From contig JACATO010002730.1 of the NCBI GenBank assembly GCA_018389105.1, positions 124,001 through 188,000 of the forward strand: DNA of 64,000 nt, in the 5' to 3' direction. This stretch comes from Nautilus pompilius. Lineage: Eukaryota; Mollusca; Cephalopoda; Nautilida; Nautilidae. A program made the position numbers and the translations under genes. Below the pieces are notes generated by a model, which saw only the letters and a list, made by a program, of their open reading frames with translations, was not told the DNA's origin and ran no database searches. Positions 36,493-49,517 of this stretch are shown one piece after another. Within the stretch, counting starts at the first letter, position 1. Each line of letters starts with the position of its first letter.

Positions 36493-38636
36493 ATGGCTAG
36501 GTATCGCTGCTCATGGGGAAGTTGTAGGCGAAACGCAGTAGTTCAGCTCCGTAAATTTCATTTTGCGACCATTTTCGATAGGTTTCATATTCCAATTTAA
36601 CCCCTGTTATGAACAGCTGGAATTACCTGACGCTTGTATGATTTTTGCTGCTGCATCTTACCCAGAGACAGAGAGCCAAATGTAACACATAAAGAAACAG
36701 AATTCTCGTATGTTTTACGCCGTTCTTTGAGAGGGGAAAAATGACAATGCATATTCAGTGGTAAGAACTACTGTAAACAGTCGTACATTTCGCAAACAAA
36801 ATATCTCGATAATATTTTATTCAGAATATGATATAGTTACTAAACACGATTTGACCATATTTTAAATATATTTTGGTTCTAATGTTCCTTATGTGATCAT
36901 AGAAAGAATATTGACGCATCCATGAAAGAATGAAAGATTAGTTTCCTTAATAGAATAGTTTAAACATGAGTATGTGTTTCATGATTTTAAAATGCTAAAA
37001 TACAGCATGTTAATAATGTTAATTATGGACTACAATAGCTGTCTCTCTAAATTGTAATTTTAGAATTTTTTGTTCTTACTACTATATAAGAATTTAAAAT
37101 TATTAGCATATTCGTCTGAAGATTGAAATTAATACAATGGACGAAATTAGCAAAATTATTATTGATCTCAGCTGTTTTTTCCAGGAAGAGTTTTCTGCAG
37201 CGAATCAATACTTGCGTCATTTCACTCTGACTTTAAATGAAAAAAAAAAACAAGCTATCTCTAGAAGCAGGCTTCTGATCTCTTCAAAAATCTTCAGGAA
37301 AATGAATACAAAGAGCATTTATTAGCTTATTTGGATGGCTTAAGAAACAATTGCAGTATTCTACCCTCAATAGGAAATAAAATAAAAAAATGAAGTTAAA
37401 TCAAGCTAACGCTGGTATACAATTATTTCTGCAGACAATTGTGTCATTAGTATTATAAAATTTACAGTTTGGCGAACCAGGCGTTCACTCTGAGGTCTGA
37501 GTGTGCGGATACAACCTGTTTTGCCAGTTTCCGGGAAAAACATCTGTATTGAGGAGACGCTGTATGTCCGCTGAATAGCAGAGCCCACAGACTTGATTTC
37601 CCGTCTCATCTAGCGGTGCCAATTCCTTTCCTACATATCCGGTTTTCGACAGCTTCTAATAAAACTAAACAACTTAGCCTTCGCAAGGGGGTGCAATCTG
37701 CATTGTGCGAGCACCTAGCGATCTAATTAACGACATTCAGACAGATTCGACCCTTGGGGGAATTAAATAAAAGTTGTGGCTGAAGAAAAGCAGGATTCTA
37801 GTCTGATGTGTTAAATTGCTTCTTTCTCATCGCATCAAATAGTGAAAGCTTGTATCGAGAAACGCCAGAGTGTAGTACATATCCAAATGACACAAACCCT
37901 GTGATTGAGTGACAATTTTAATCTACTTTGGTGCTGAATGTCTTTCATTTATAAATTAAGGCTTAATTTTCTTAAAAGAGTACAGACCATTAAAATGCAC
38001 TACAACAAAGGAAATCGAATTTCTGTCTGCATTTAGAAGATTGAAATGCAAAAAAATTATAGGAACAATTAACGTGAAAAATATATTTTTGTATTTATTG
38101 TTATATACACTTTGAAGCTAAAAATAAAACAAAGAATATTTTCATTACCTTTTCATATTATACGAGTTGAAAATAGAACCTAAAAGACTGATGGAGGTAG
38201 TTCATTTTATACATTATCAATATGTTCATAACTGCACTTAAGGAATACATTTAAATTGCAAAACAGAAAGACTTTTTATTCATTCTGTTTTAACATTATA
38301 CTGTACAAAACTAAATGAAAACTTTGTTTTTAGATTACTGATGTTTTGACAGAAGACATTTTTATTAAAATTTAATTCGAAATATAGAAAAAAATTCAGA
38401 GCTTTTCTTCACATAATAATCTTTCAAAATAAACCTTTAAAACTGTAAAGGTTCTGTCGATTTTCTTTTTTCTTTTCTTTACTAATCCTGACGAGGATCA
38501 TTTGGGTCATGACTAAAATATTCATGCTGGAAAGAAACACTATCAAGCTATAAATAAAATGATAGAAACTGTTTTATATAGTTGACATTATCCAAGATTA
38601 TGGTTATTCGCTAAACACATCATAATGTTTAATAAA
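36493..38636. other. No gene recognised
   Basis: AT-rich, short ORFs only, no familiar motif. Confidence 0.4.
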
Positions 38637-38639
38637 TTA

Positions 38640-40170
38640 CACTGGTCAACAAGTATTTTTCATCAAGCATATGTCAAGGTGTACTAGTGTAGTTTTTAAT
38701 GCTGATTTCAAATATATAATTAGTTTTTTGACATCACGTACAGTTTTCAAGATGAGAAATTTTTTGATTTTAGCTCATGCATTATATAGAAATTCCAATT
38801 AATGACATCTATGCATGTATTTCATTTATATCATGGAAACATACCTTTAAAATAAACTACATTAGTCATTGCTGCATTGTTCAGATGCAATCATCTTAAA
38901 TTAACCAATCAAGTTTTGTCTGATGAAATAATTATTTCAGCATCTCATATTGTCAAGTTTATTGACTTTTCAAGACGAAGTTTAAAAGCTGTACTTCTCC
39001 ATAATGGTAATTTGAAGCCCTCCATTCCTATTTCACACTCCGTTCATCTTCATGAATCATATGAGAATATGGAACTTTTACTTCATGCCATTGCCTATGA
39101 AAGATACTCATGGAAAATATGTGGAAATTTAAAATTCATTGGAATGTTAATGGGAATGCAGTCAGGTTTCACAAAATACTGTTGTTTCTTGTGTCTATGG
39201 GATAGTCGGGAAACTGACAGACATTATTCGGAATCAAACTGGCATACAAGAACATTATACCAGCCAGGACTGTCTAGCGTCAAGAATACACCTCTTGTAG
39301 ATCCATGAAATGTCCTATTGCCTCCTTTGCACATAAATCTTGGACTGATGAAACAGTTTGTAAAGACACCAAGGAAGAGAAATGCCAGAGGGTTTGAGTA
39401 TATTGTAGAAAAGTTTCTCAAAATCACACAGGCGAAGTTGAAAGAGGGTATCTTTGTCGGACCCCAAATTAGAGAAGTACTCAAAGATGTCAACTTCAAG
39501 ACAACACTGGATGAACTGGAACTGCCTGCCTGGAATGCTTTCAATTGGATCTGTGAGAATTTCTTGGGCAACAAGAAGGCAATGGACTACAAGGATGGCA
39601 TCAAGAATCTTCTGAAATTTTACTCAGCAATGGGTTGTCGCATGTCACTGAAAGTTCACTTCTTGAACTCCCATCTGAATTTATTCGCAGATAACCTTGG
39701 AGCAATATCTGATGAACATGGTGAAAGATTTCACCGGGACATTAGTGCTATGGAGAAACGGCACCAAGGCTTCTAGAATGACAGTATGCTGGCTGACTAC
39801 TGCTGGACACTTTACCTTGATCAACCAGATCAATAACACCGCAGGAAATCCAAATCACAATGTTTCTAACTCTGTTGTTCTAACTTTTCTGTTTTGTCTG
39901 ACCCATTTTTTGTGTATTCACTCTTTGTAGAATGATAGTGATGATTTTTAACTCAATAAACTCATTTACTTTCTAAAAATAATATGTCCTTATTTATTAC
40001 GTTAATGATTTCATATATACAAATATGTAAATATTTGCATGTATCTACTGAAAAACTGATACGTGCTGCATACAAATGGAGTGAAATTTTGAAATCAGCA
40101 TGAAAAATTAGTCTAAAAAGTTGGTTTGCATTCATAATGAGTATAATACATTTAATTTAGTTGACCAGTG
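38640..40170 (+). mobile_element. DNA transposon of unassigned superfamily, 1531 bp
   Basis: It begins CACTGGTCAAC and ends GTTGACCAGTG, a perfect 11-bp terminal inverted repeat. TTA stands immediately outside each end (38637-38639 and 40171-40173). Inside both ends, in inverted orientation, ATGCTGATTTCAAA recurs about 70 bp in and a CACGTA..CAGTTTT block further in, which looks like transposase-binding subterminal sequence. CACTG ends with a 3-bp duplication recall the EnSpm/CACTA-Chapaev group, but other groups cannot be excluded. The protein is described separately. Confidence 0.75.
38877..39836 (+). pseudogene. Transposase-type protein of unknown family, copy 2 (two nonsense codons)
   Basis: One continuous frame of 320 codons, interrupted only by TGA at 39306 and TAG at 39774, ends at TAA 39834. 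Landmarks are LKAVLLHNGN, WKICGNLK, GFTKYCCFLCLWDSR, LLPPLHINLGLMKQFVK, AKLKEGIFVGPQIR, MGCRMSLKVHFLNSHL and SDEHGERFHRDI. It matches the C-terminal half of the relic at 24355-26074. The N-terminal half, including the Cys-rich region, is missing, so this is an internally deleted element. The acidic residue in ICGDxK of copy 1 is Asn here. No function is established for the family; its location between inverted repeats supports a transposase. Confidence 0.75.
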
Positions 40171-40904
40171 TTATCAAAAAACACGCAACATGGTTAAAAA
40201 ATTTTATGTATTGAAATTTAAAATTTGATTTTAATTGAAGGCATACTTTGTTTAGTTACATTTGCTGCTTACATTTTGCGTAGTCACTTCAGATCAAAAA
40301 AATCTCCAGGGAAACCCATATCGGTAAATCAACGGTAAACTGAAAATTATAACAGGACCAAAACGGAACGACTTTCTAACCACTAATAATCGTCCAATTT
40401 GCACCTTCACACTGATAAAAAGATGCAAATTTATTATTTTTATGTTAACAAATACAATAAAAATGGAAACGTAAATTAGTGTGAAATTTATAAAACCCTC
40501 AAACAAAGATTTCAATGTTAAAACAAACATATTTGCAGCTTTAATATTTGTTATATGTTCAAGAATGTCTGCAGAGTCCCATTTCTGCGTCCAAAGAAGT
40601 AATAAAGTTTCATTGTTTAATGAATAGTGACGATTGCTGGCTCATATTTTTCAAACATTTAAACATCGGATTAAAAAGAAAAATTAACAAAAGAAATTAA
40701 GATGATTGAATGTCTCGGATTAGTTATCAGAAGACACTATAACGTGCATGAAATTTAAGATATAGATTTCCCATAATGTTTTTGAAATGCAAAAATGAAA
40801 TTTGTTTAGTTTTTTAAATAAGTTTATTAGAAATAATTTTATAAAATAATGCATCGATTACTTAGCTTCAGGTTAGGTTTATATCGACTATTTTTTGCTG
40901 CGGT

Positions 40905-41235
40905 ATGAATTAAATGGGTGGTGGGTAGTTCTGTATGTAGATTATTAGTTTTGGTTAAGTGCTCGTGTTCGAATCCCGATTTAGACAAGATCATTTCGGC
41001 GTATCTCACTACCATTCTTTTTCTTCATCAGCCAGCCGCGTAGGTTTTCTCAGGACAATCTGGATTTGAATATTGTTATTAGGGAATTTGGTTAGGTTCG
41101 TTTGGTATCAACATGTAATGATAACAGTTGTCGTCAAAAGACTGAAACACCCACAACGTACTACTCTGCCCATTTCGCATTGCATAGCTCTTTAACTTCT
41201 TCTCTTCGTTTGTCTGCCACGAAATGTGACATATA
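40905..41235 (+). repeat. tRNA-derived SINE-like sequence
   Basis: GTGTTCGAATCCCG at about 40967-40980 closely fits a Pol III B box (GGTTCGAATCC). About 45 bases upstream TGGGTAGTTCTG-type sequence could be the A box. The following CAGCCAGCCGCGTAGGTT is similar in place to the CCAGCCGGCCGCCTGGGTT of the SINE at 60985-61330. Confidence 0.5.
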
Positions 41236-42959
41236 AAGGAAGGAAGGATGAATTAAATATCACCATGCTACGTAATATTTAAATCTGCAAAGATAAAACA
41301 ATAGTAAAAAACAACAGAAAATCCTTCTTTTAGCTAAGTGTCCACTAAAGTTTGAGAGTTGAAACAATGATTTCTCATTTAAGTTAGGAAAAAAAACTAT
41401 TTAAAAACTTTCTAAGATCAAATAAGCGAGTTTAGTAGTTTAAAATTATGGTATGGAGAGTGTTAATAGTATATTTTGGAAAAGAACCAGTGCTAGTCGA
41501 ATTGCCTGATTACAAAATAAATAAATCTTTCAAAGATAGAGTTCCATTGCACAGACAAATATAGAAAAAAAAATATCTGCTGATTAAGTTACTGAAGAAG
41601 ACAAGAGGGAATCAGTATCTTAAATTAGTAACAAATTCAGAAACAACAACAACAACAAAAAGTATCTTAATTTGATAGTTGGCAGACAACAAGGTAATTT
41701 TCTATAACATTCTTAATGCAGTTTGCCGTTTTGAACCCTTAGTCTAGTCTGTAATAAATCACTCGAGACGGTCAGATCTGGCGATGTAGCATTGTTCTGG
41801 AACCAATCACGCAGTATTTTCCAACGCTTATCTATAGCTCCCAATTCGACCTCAACGCATCAGCGTCCACGCGAAGAATCCACGGCTGCAGGATCGCCAT
41901 TCATTCTGATAACTTATTAACGTTTGTTTAAGGTTGTTTCCTGTCGAATGTAAACCGCTTCATTTCAACCATCTTGAGAGGTTAAGATCTGTCGTCCATT
42001 TCAAAAGATTCTAAATAAATGCGCATCGATTTTGGTTCACTAAATTTAGCGTAAGTATGCAAACTTTGGACGGTTTAAAACGTTAATCTTACCTGACATG
42101 AATCGGAGTTTTACCCGAACAGTTCTGAAGATCAGTCTTCCAATATAATTTTTTTAATTTAACACCAAATAAGGTCTTACCCAGAGAATATGTCTTGTTT
42201 CATGAAAGGGTTGTCAATCAGCCGCGAAAATAGCATTAGCAATAGATTTATCAAAGGCTAATCAAATCTATGCAAAAATAATTCTATATTTTCACTAATA
42301 TGTATGTGTGTGTAACATATATTTGCCAAATTCTTAGCAGTAGATTACAGAAAAATGATATTCAAGACGAATAACTTCCATTTTGATGGTATGTGCATTT
42401 TACAGACAAAAACCTTATTGCTCCATTCGCACAATGTAGCAGCCATGTAACTTCGAATTTTTTGGAAGAACAAATCTGTTAACAATAATTCAAAGATATG
42501 ACACACATTTAAAAGGCACACTGGATTAGATTCATAGATGGTTGCATTGTCAAATGAAATAAGCTTCACGATGGACTAGTAAGCTCTACACGCTATGCCA
42601 AAAAAGAAATTATCGGAGAATTGTCATGAAAGACAGCTAGTAGTCCAAAAATATATAATATGCGATTTCATTATTCGCCATGTTTTCCCACCATCTGAGA
42701 AATTTGTTTATTACAAAGTAATGAAGATAACTCATACAAACCTCTATATGCATACATATAAAGTTCTTCACAAAACGATTACAAACAATAGATAGCTAGC
42801 TTAAATAAAGATATTGATATAAACATAATGGCATAATCAATTAAAAACAATAAAATTTTTTAAAGAAGCATTTTAATTTGTAACAATAATATTTGTATTT
42901 TCAATTTCTCTAATAAAACTAAAGCTGCATTTTTAAATTTAATTTCCTTGGTGTGCCAA

Positions 42960-44115
42960 TGGTTTAATTCAAAGTCTAAAGTTAAGAAACACGTGAATCT
43001 TACTGTAAATAAGAATGGTAACAGAAAAAAAAACTGGGTATAAAACACAACCAGCAGGTCACAGAATCGAATCTCATGCGTACAAAGTAAATGCTCCATA
43101 ATGCAGTCATATGTTGATGTAGTTCACTGAAAAGTCGTCATACAAACAATCTGAAAGTCCACACCTGCAGAAGACTACTGTACAAATACAGACTGTGTTA
43201 TCATCATAGTGTGGGGAATACTATGACTTCTGGAAACAAAATATTACACGATAAGTGCAACTAGTAAAGGCTACTTCATGTACAAGATTGCAGGCCGATA
43301 TTTTATGATTTGATATAAGCTGTATGGATGACTTTGTGGGATACATGAAACTGGTACTGTTGACAAAAGAAGCAGTGGAGGAAGAATGCCGAAACTCTCC
43401 AAAGGTTTTGCTAAGTAACACGAGGTATGTTCTCTACGTAACCGACAACGATCAGTAGAGATCTTGCGAATTACTTATCTGCAAGAACAGATGCATACAT
43501 GTTTTTTTTTTCAAAACAGTAAGATACGCACTAATAGAAATTGGTCTCAATGGATGTGTAGCAGCCTAAAAATCTTTTCTGAGGAGAGCCTCAGCAGAAA
43601 TAAAATACTGATGTGACCAAATCTGTAAGAAGGTGCGCTTTATAGATGAATTTAAGTTTGAACTGTTTCACAACAATCAGAGGCAGGTTTTTTAGGCTGA
43701 TCTTGGAGCGGTATAACAGACAATGTATAACAGATACAGTTAAACACGACGTAGATCGATACAAGCGTGGAGCTTCGTATCAGCCAAGGGTGACGGAAAT
43801 TTCCATAAAATCGAAGGTATATTGACGGCCGATAGGAACACGCAGGTTTTTATCCAGCGCGCCGCCATTCCACCAGAAAGGCATCTCATGCTTGTCTTGC
43901 ATTAATTTTTAACATAGTAATGACCTCAAGCATACAGCCAATATGGTAAAAAAAAACTGTTTGGCACGTAAATAGAACATTTACTTGGTCTTCAAAAATT
44001 CCTGATGTGATCGTCATCGAAGTTATGCTGGGTTATATGATTTCTGAGAAAGTCAGACAGCAACCAAAATCTTGAATGAATTGTGGAAGCATTAAAAAGT
44101 AATGTTCTATATAAC
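42960..44115 (+). pseudogene. Tc1 transposase relic, decayed subfamily, copy 1
   Basis: Motifs in order on the plus strand: a leader at 43040-43100 also present in the copy at 59340-60540; TGTVDKRSSGG-like and KLSKG sequence near 43360; VRYALIEIGLNGCVAA near 43522; FIDEFKF near 43645 (the first catalytic block, FTDESKF); HKIEG-like and LTAD-like sequence near 43810; NNDLKHTANMVKN near 43915 (the QQDNDPKHTA block); and a degenerate SPDxN region near 44005. Many stops and frameshifts break it. Ends were not found. Confidence 0.65.
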
Positions 44116-45109
44116 GAAAAGGAATCACATACAAAATGCTAATGCAGTGTAAAACGTACTGATTTTATTTTTGTATATGTTCTATAATAATAAATGTTAT
44201 TATTACAAGTTTATAAGTACCACTTAGTCGTTATCTGTGTATTCTGCTTGTGTTTTCAGAATTATTTTCAATAACATAATTTTTAAATTTTGGTTTCAAG
44301 AAAAAAACAAAAATATTAGTTAATTGTTCTTGAATTCTTGTGGCGTTACCGTCCGCGTCATTTGCTGTATGTGCAACCATAACGTTAATATTTATATTAC
44401 AAAATAACGTAGTTTTCCAGATGGTGAAATGTTTGTTGTGAAAAACATGCAAGACTAATCTGGGGTATGTAGTAGTCTGGGACATAATGTAAGCTGCATC
44501 ATTTCGGATTTTGCTGTGATTCTTCCATCTCTGACGGACGTTGAGAAGAGGCTGCTATGCTGGAACGATCTGATCTGAGGTCATCTACATCTTGAATAAC
44601 TCCACAGCTGGACAATAAAAGATTTTTGAAAGTTATCCCTGAAAACCAGAAGCGCCAAAGAGAAAGAGATCAGCTTGAAGACGTGTGACTTTACTGGACT
44701 AAAATTTCTATATACTGCTCTTTGGGGATCGATCGGTTCACCACTGACACTTTGACACTGCAGAATACCCATTGATTAAGTAGTATATTTTACGAGGCCA
44801 TAGGAACCACTTTCTAGAAACTAGAACCGTGCCTCGTTTACTTATGCCCCGCAATGTTTAGAATCAGGCTCAACTCCAATAGCACCAAGCAGGATTTGCC
44901 TTTACATGCAATGAACAATAGTTTAGTTTCCAGCGAGAAATCTCCTTTTCTGCTGCATAAAGTCGATGGTGTATAGAGAGTTTACCAATAAATAAATAAA
45001 TTCTATACTACACCTAAATATGCCACACTGACCATTTTGATGAAGAAAAACTTTGGAAAGAATGAACTATAGTGACAGTATCGAACTTTTTACGCCTACA
45101 GAAACACCT

Positions 45110-45370
45110 GATAGCGAGTAACAGACGACATACCACACTCCGGGCATTGCCACGTTGTTTCTTGCATACAGTACCATGGTAAAGTTTTTCCTCCATGCCA
45201 ACACTCAACCTCATACCGTCAGGTATCTCGGGATTACGTGTACATCGTCAACATCAGTTCCCTACAATGGCCGTTTTGTTCTCCATATCTGAATTTAATG
45301 TAAACCACTGAGATGAAATTGATCCTCATTCTCAATATAGACACTCATTATCTTAGACTCCTCAGAAAAA
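45110..45370 (+). pseudogene. Tc1/mariner transposase scrap, second-to-third catalytic region
   Basis: FFLHANTQPHTVRYL (from about 45186) resembles FLHDNARPHTARYL, with Ala where the second catalytic Asp is expected. One frame over it continues as RDYVYIVNISSLQWPFCSPY and LNL, close to NISVLQWPxxSPDLN. This is a different subfamily from the neighbouring copies. Confidence 0.5.
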
Positions 45371-45837
45371 ATGTCAGGTATTACAGGAAAGCCCCAAACA
45401 GATCGTGCGGCAGGAGGTGACGTCTATGAAGTAAAAATATCAGGTTGTATCAAAAGTCGTGACGCACATCATGTACTAGACTACAGAACAGGCAGTTGGT
45501 CTTTTAATTGTTATTCGGTTGTTCTGATGAGTGCAACTAATTTCTTTTCTTGAGACGATTGACTTACAACGCATACTTTAACATATGAGCAAATGTATAA
45601 TGAAAGTGACAATGATTATATTTATTATGACTCTAAACATTGTTTGTGCATAACTTTTATGAAGAGTAACGGAAATAATTATAAAAACACATAGAGAATA
45701 TGCACAAATAATAAGTAATTTAAGCTGAGAGACATATATAGTAAATACACAATGCATTATTACAAAAATATTTAAAAAACAAACGAATTCCCTGTACAGT
45801 ACATTAATATTTTGTGTGAGATCCCTTTGCTTTATAG

Positions 45838-46990
45838 AGAGCATAACACACCTTCTTTCATGCTTTCATAGAGTTTATCAATGTAGGACTGTGGAATGTT
45901 GTCTCAAATATCCAGTGACATTTTCCGAAATTCATACAAAGTGTTTGGTTTCCGTTTTCCTTTCTTAGTATCCATCCCATATAATCCCATATAACCTTAG
46001 TAATGTTCATATCAGAACTTTGTGTAGACAAAAGCATTTTATGAGTATTCCCTGAGCCCTTTACGTTCCGCACAGTTTTTCATCATACTGGCTGTATTAC
46101 TGGGTCATCGGCATATAGAAAGATAAATCCAAGCTAAATGAGATGTCTTCCTGATAGAATAGCATGCTAGATAAAAATTTTCCTTTATGTGTCGGCAGTC
46201 AGTGTACCTTCGATTTTATAAAAATTTCCAACAACCTTCTCTGACATGGGATCTCAAACTTATACTTATCTACTCCCGTGCTTCACTGTAGCCGTTATAC
46301 ATTGATTGCTGTATCAATCTAAGGTCCGCCTTCAAACAAACTACCGTTGATTATTGAGAAACAGTTCGAAGTTTAACTCATCTCTAAAGAGCACCTTTCA
46401 GGTTTGGCCATCTTATTGTTTCATTTGTGCTGCTCATTTCGATCTTGCCGTTTGGTTGTCTTTCCTCAACAAAGATTTTCGGGCAGCTATATATCTACTG
46501 AAACCGCTTTGTGCTAATATGTTTTTATTGCTTTTGAAGAAATGTTATCACCGTATTTGAAACTAGATCCTACGCAAAATCTTTACCGGATCGTCATCGA
46601 TCACAGATAAAAAAACCTTGTGTTATTTAATTGCACTTTTGTTAAAGTTTGGGGATTCTTTCTCGACTGCGTCTTATTTCCAACAGTACCAATTTTAGTT
46701 ATTTTTTCTCAGAGATTGAATATGGCTTCTTTTGAAACGTTGTCAGGCTGCAATGTTTCGCATGGAATGGCTTTCAGTAGCTAAGACTTTAATTTATATA
46801 CACGCTCGTCATCTGATATTTCCTTCTAAGGATCCATCATATTTACCACTCATTCATCGCGCACTACAATGATATTATTTCCCACATAATTATAGCCTTT
46901 CTTTAGATGTTGCTGCAAGTAATGAATCACAGAATACTATATCAATACGTGATTGTACTATGAAACACTTCAATTTTACATATCCGACTC
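45838..46990 (-). pseudogene. Tc1 transposase relic, decayed subfamily, copy 2
   Basis: Minus-strand motifs: IGTVGNK near 46700; VLFRDELNFELF near 46395 (first catalytic block); TVKHGSR; NFYKIEGTLTAD near 46215; HAILSGRHLI; QSSDMNITKVIWDY near 46015, corresponding to QSPDLNPIEHLWD; and a tail GNQTL..FETTFHSPTLINSM. Multiple stops are present. It matches the copy at 59340-60540 over its whole length, including the C-terminal ILRK.NxNxTL tail. Confidence 0.7.
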
Positions 46991-47040
46991 CATTCCATTT
47001 TACCACGTGTTATTTACATTTCATAGCTAGTGTGTCGTTA

Positions 47041-47062
47041 CTCTCTCTCTCTCTCTCTCTCT
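47041..47062. repeat. (CT)n microsatellite
   Basis: Eleven CT dinucleotides. Confidence 0.9.
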
Positions 47063-49410
47063 CCGTATTATGCGAGATAACTTTAAACTTGAAAATTTCA
47101 AAATATGTTTTTTTCTGACGCTACCTTGCACATATTTTCTACTCTTTTAGAAAACATTAATTTGTATTCAAAATAGTAAATAAACTTGAAGACACAGTCA
47201 GGATAGAAAAATCAAAGCTAGTAACAGCAGCCTGAAACCTAAAATACTACCGACTGCACTAATTATAATTGCAATATCACACAACAGTTAATTACTTTCT
47301 ACATCTAAATAAATGTAGCGCACCACTCCCGAGATTAGGGCCTAGATTTTCTAAGAAGGAACAACAGTACTGCACTTTGGTTTCAGTTTTATTTAGAAAA
47401 TGTGTTGGACGACAACAGAGGATTTTAAAAAAAAATCTGGAAATAAGCAGAAAAAAAAACTGCAGTTTCGGCTAGTAAAAAAAAAAATGAACGAAGAAAT
47501 TTCTTTCCAGAAATGCTTTTGTAAAGCAGAAACCAGTCGACCGGAAGAAGATACAAATTTTAAGAGGTTTTACTGACAGCCACTTGACATTGTATCATCT
47601 ACTCCCATAACGTTTTCTTCCCCTCTTCAACAAGACAGACAAACCAGGCTTAGACTATATTTTTGTTAGATAGAGTACTAAAACCAAACCACACACACAC
47701 ACACACACACAAATGTATGTATGTAAATAAAATGAAAATTTAATTCATACACTGAGGTTTTAGAAATCTAATTTTCACTGACCATGGTTGTGTTTAATGA
47801 TGTAGCCGCATTCGCTCTATCTCGAGAAGCTTCCTCACCGCGACACTGGAAACATATTGGCCATACTCATTGCTAGCCCTTTGCTACTGTGATAGTGAAT
47901 TATCAATCCTTTCTTTATTCTCTGAACAAACTATATGTAATAATTGCCAGCAAGCTATGTTTTAAATAAATATGCACTTTGAAGCAACACGTCTGTAGTT
48001 TTACACAGATTATCCTGGACAGGTGAGAGCCTGCGGCATACAGTTGCCGGAATAGAAGGAATGAAACAGTACGGTACTTCCAGCGAACATTCTTCAAGAG
48101 AGAGAAGTAGAGATTGACCTACAGACCTAGCTTGACTAATGAACTGTGAGTCATTATGCTATTGAAACATGTTCGTAGTTATTTAGCTGCCATGCATTTG
48201 TAATTTATTTTACTGAATTCCAAAAAAAATGTTCAAACTAAATGATGATAATAACCCTCCAAAAAAAAACATGATGTATTTATTTGAAAATGAAGCTGCT
48301 ATTAACCAAATTAACAAAGTTAATTAATACAAATAGGTAATACTTCATTTAGTTTATTTGAGAAAGCCACCCAATATTTTAATGTTTAAATAGCTTACTG
48401 AAGATACACATTTCCTGCCTCGTCTTTCGAGCTAATGGAACCACGAGGCCGCGGCAAAAGATTTGAGCTGAAATCTGGTTCCGCAGAAAACATTTAAAGT
48501 GAATTTATAACCCAATCTATTGTCAGCTACTTAAAGTTCAATATCCCAAATGGGATGTGTGCACTTAAAACTTTTTAAAAGATCTGTTCGGTTAACTCCG
48601 GATATGGGGGCTATATATTGCGAGGAAAATGTCGAAGAGATTTTTTTTTTGGAAATGCTTTAATGCCCGGTTAAACTCAATCCTTCTTCTCGTGTGTCAC
48701 CATTGCACTGATGAGCGAGTTCCTTGTTGGCCCAGACATGTAATTGGGAATATTTATGTGCGCGCGCATACACAGCAACTGAACTGGTTTGGAAAACCCA
48801 AATCAATAACGCAAGGTATGAAATACTGAGAAACACACTTTACTTTCCACATACCTGCAAAACTAAACAAATAAATAGAGCTAGATCTATGCTACTTTTC
48901 TAGGGAAAAAACAGTGGAATTTTTTCTTTGAAATTTTATCTTATCTGAAAAACACATAGGTTTTTTCCTGTTTTCCCGTTAGCACCTTCAGGCTTCTTTT
49001 TCTCTACTGTTTATACACGTCCTACTTGTTAGAAGCCAGCAACACATAGCTGATTCAGCTTCCCATTTTTTCACAAACCATTCCATCTTTAAGAAGGAGC
49101 CTTCAGTTTATGTAACATATTCCCCTTATATGGAATTGAACATACTCGTCTTATTATTCCGTTTTATCTTATTTATAAATGAATGAATGAGACGTTTACT
49201 AAGAAAACAATGAATAAAGTAAAACGAAATCTAGTACATAAAGATAATAAAAATGGTTTAAAGAGGATATAAATGCTTTTAAAATATTTCCAAGAAAATA
49301 ACAAAAAAATGATTAAAAGAAGGCTACTAAAACATGTTTTTATTTATTCTTTTAATTATACAAACCCCCACAATAAAAGCAAACATGAAATACACCACAC
49401 CCATATAAGA
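47063..49410. other. No gene recognised
   Basis: AT-rich sequence with short ORFs only; the CA run at 47691 is the only mark. Confidence 0.4.
47691..47711. repeat. (CA)n microsatellite
   Basis: About ten CA dinucleotides. Confidence 0.9.

Positions 49411-49517
<107 letters not shown>

Noticed and set aside
44581-44772. 63-codon minus ORF, and the plus strand at 44600-44760 as a Tc1 first-Asp region
   Set aside because: A faint resemblance to Tc1 wording on the plus strand could not be followed over more than a few residues.
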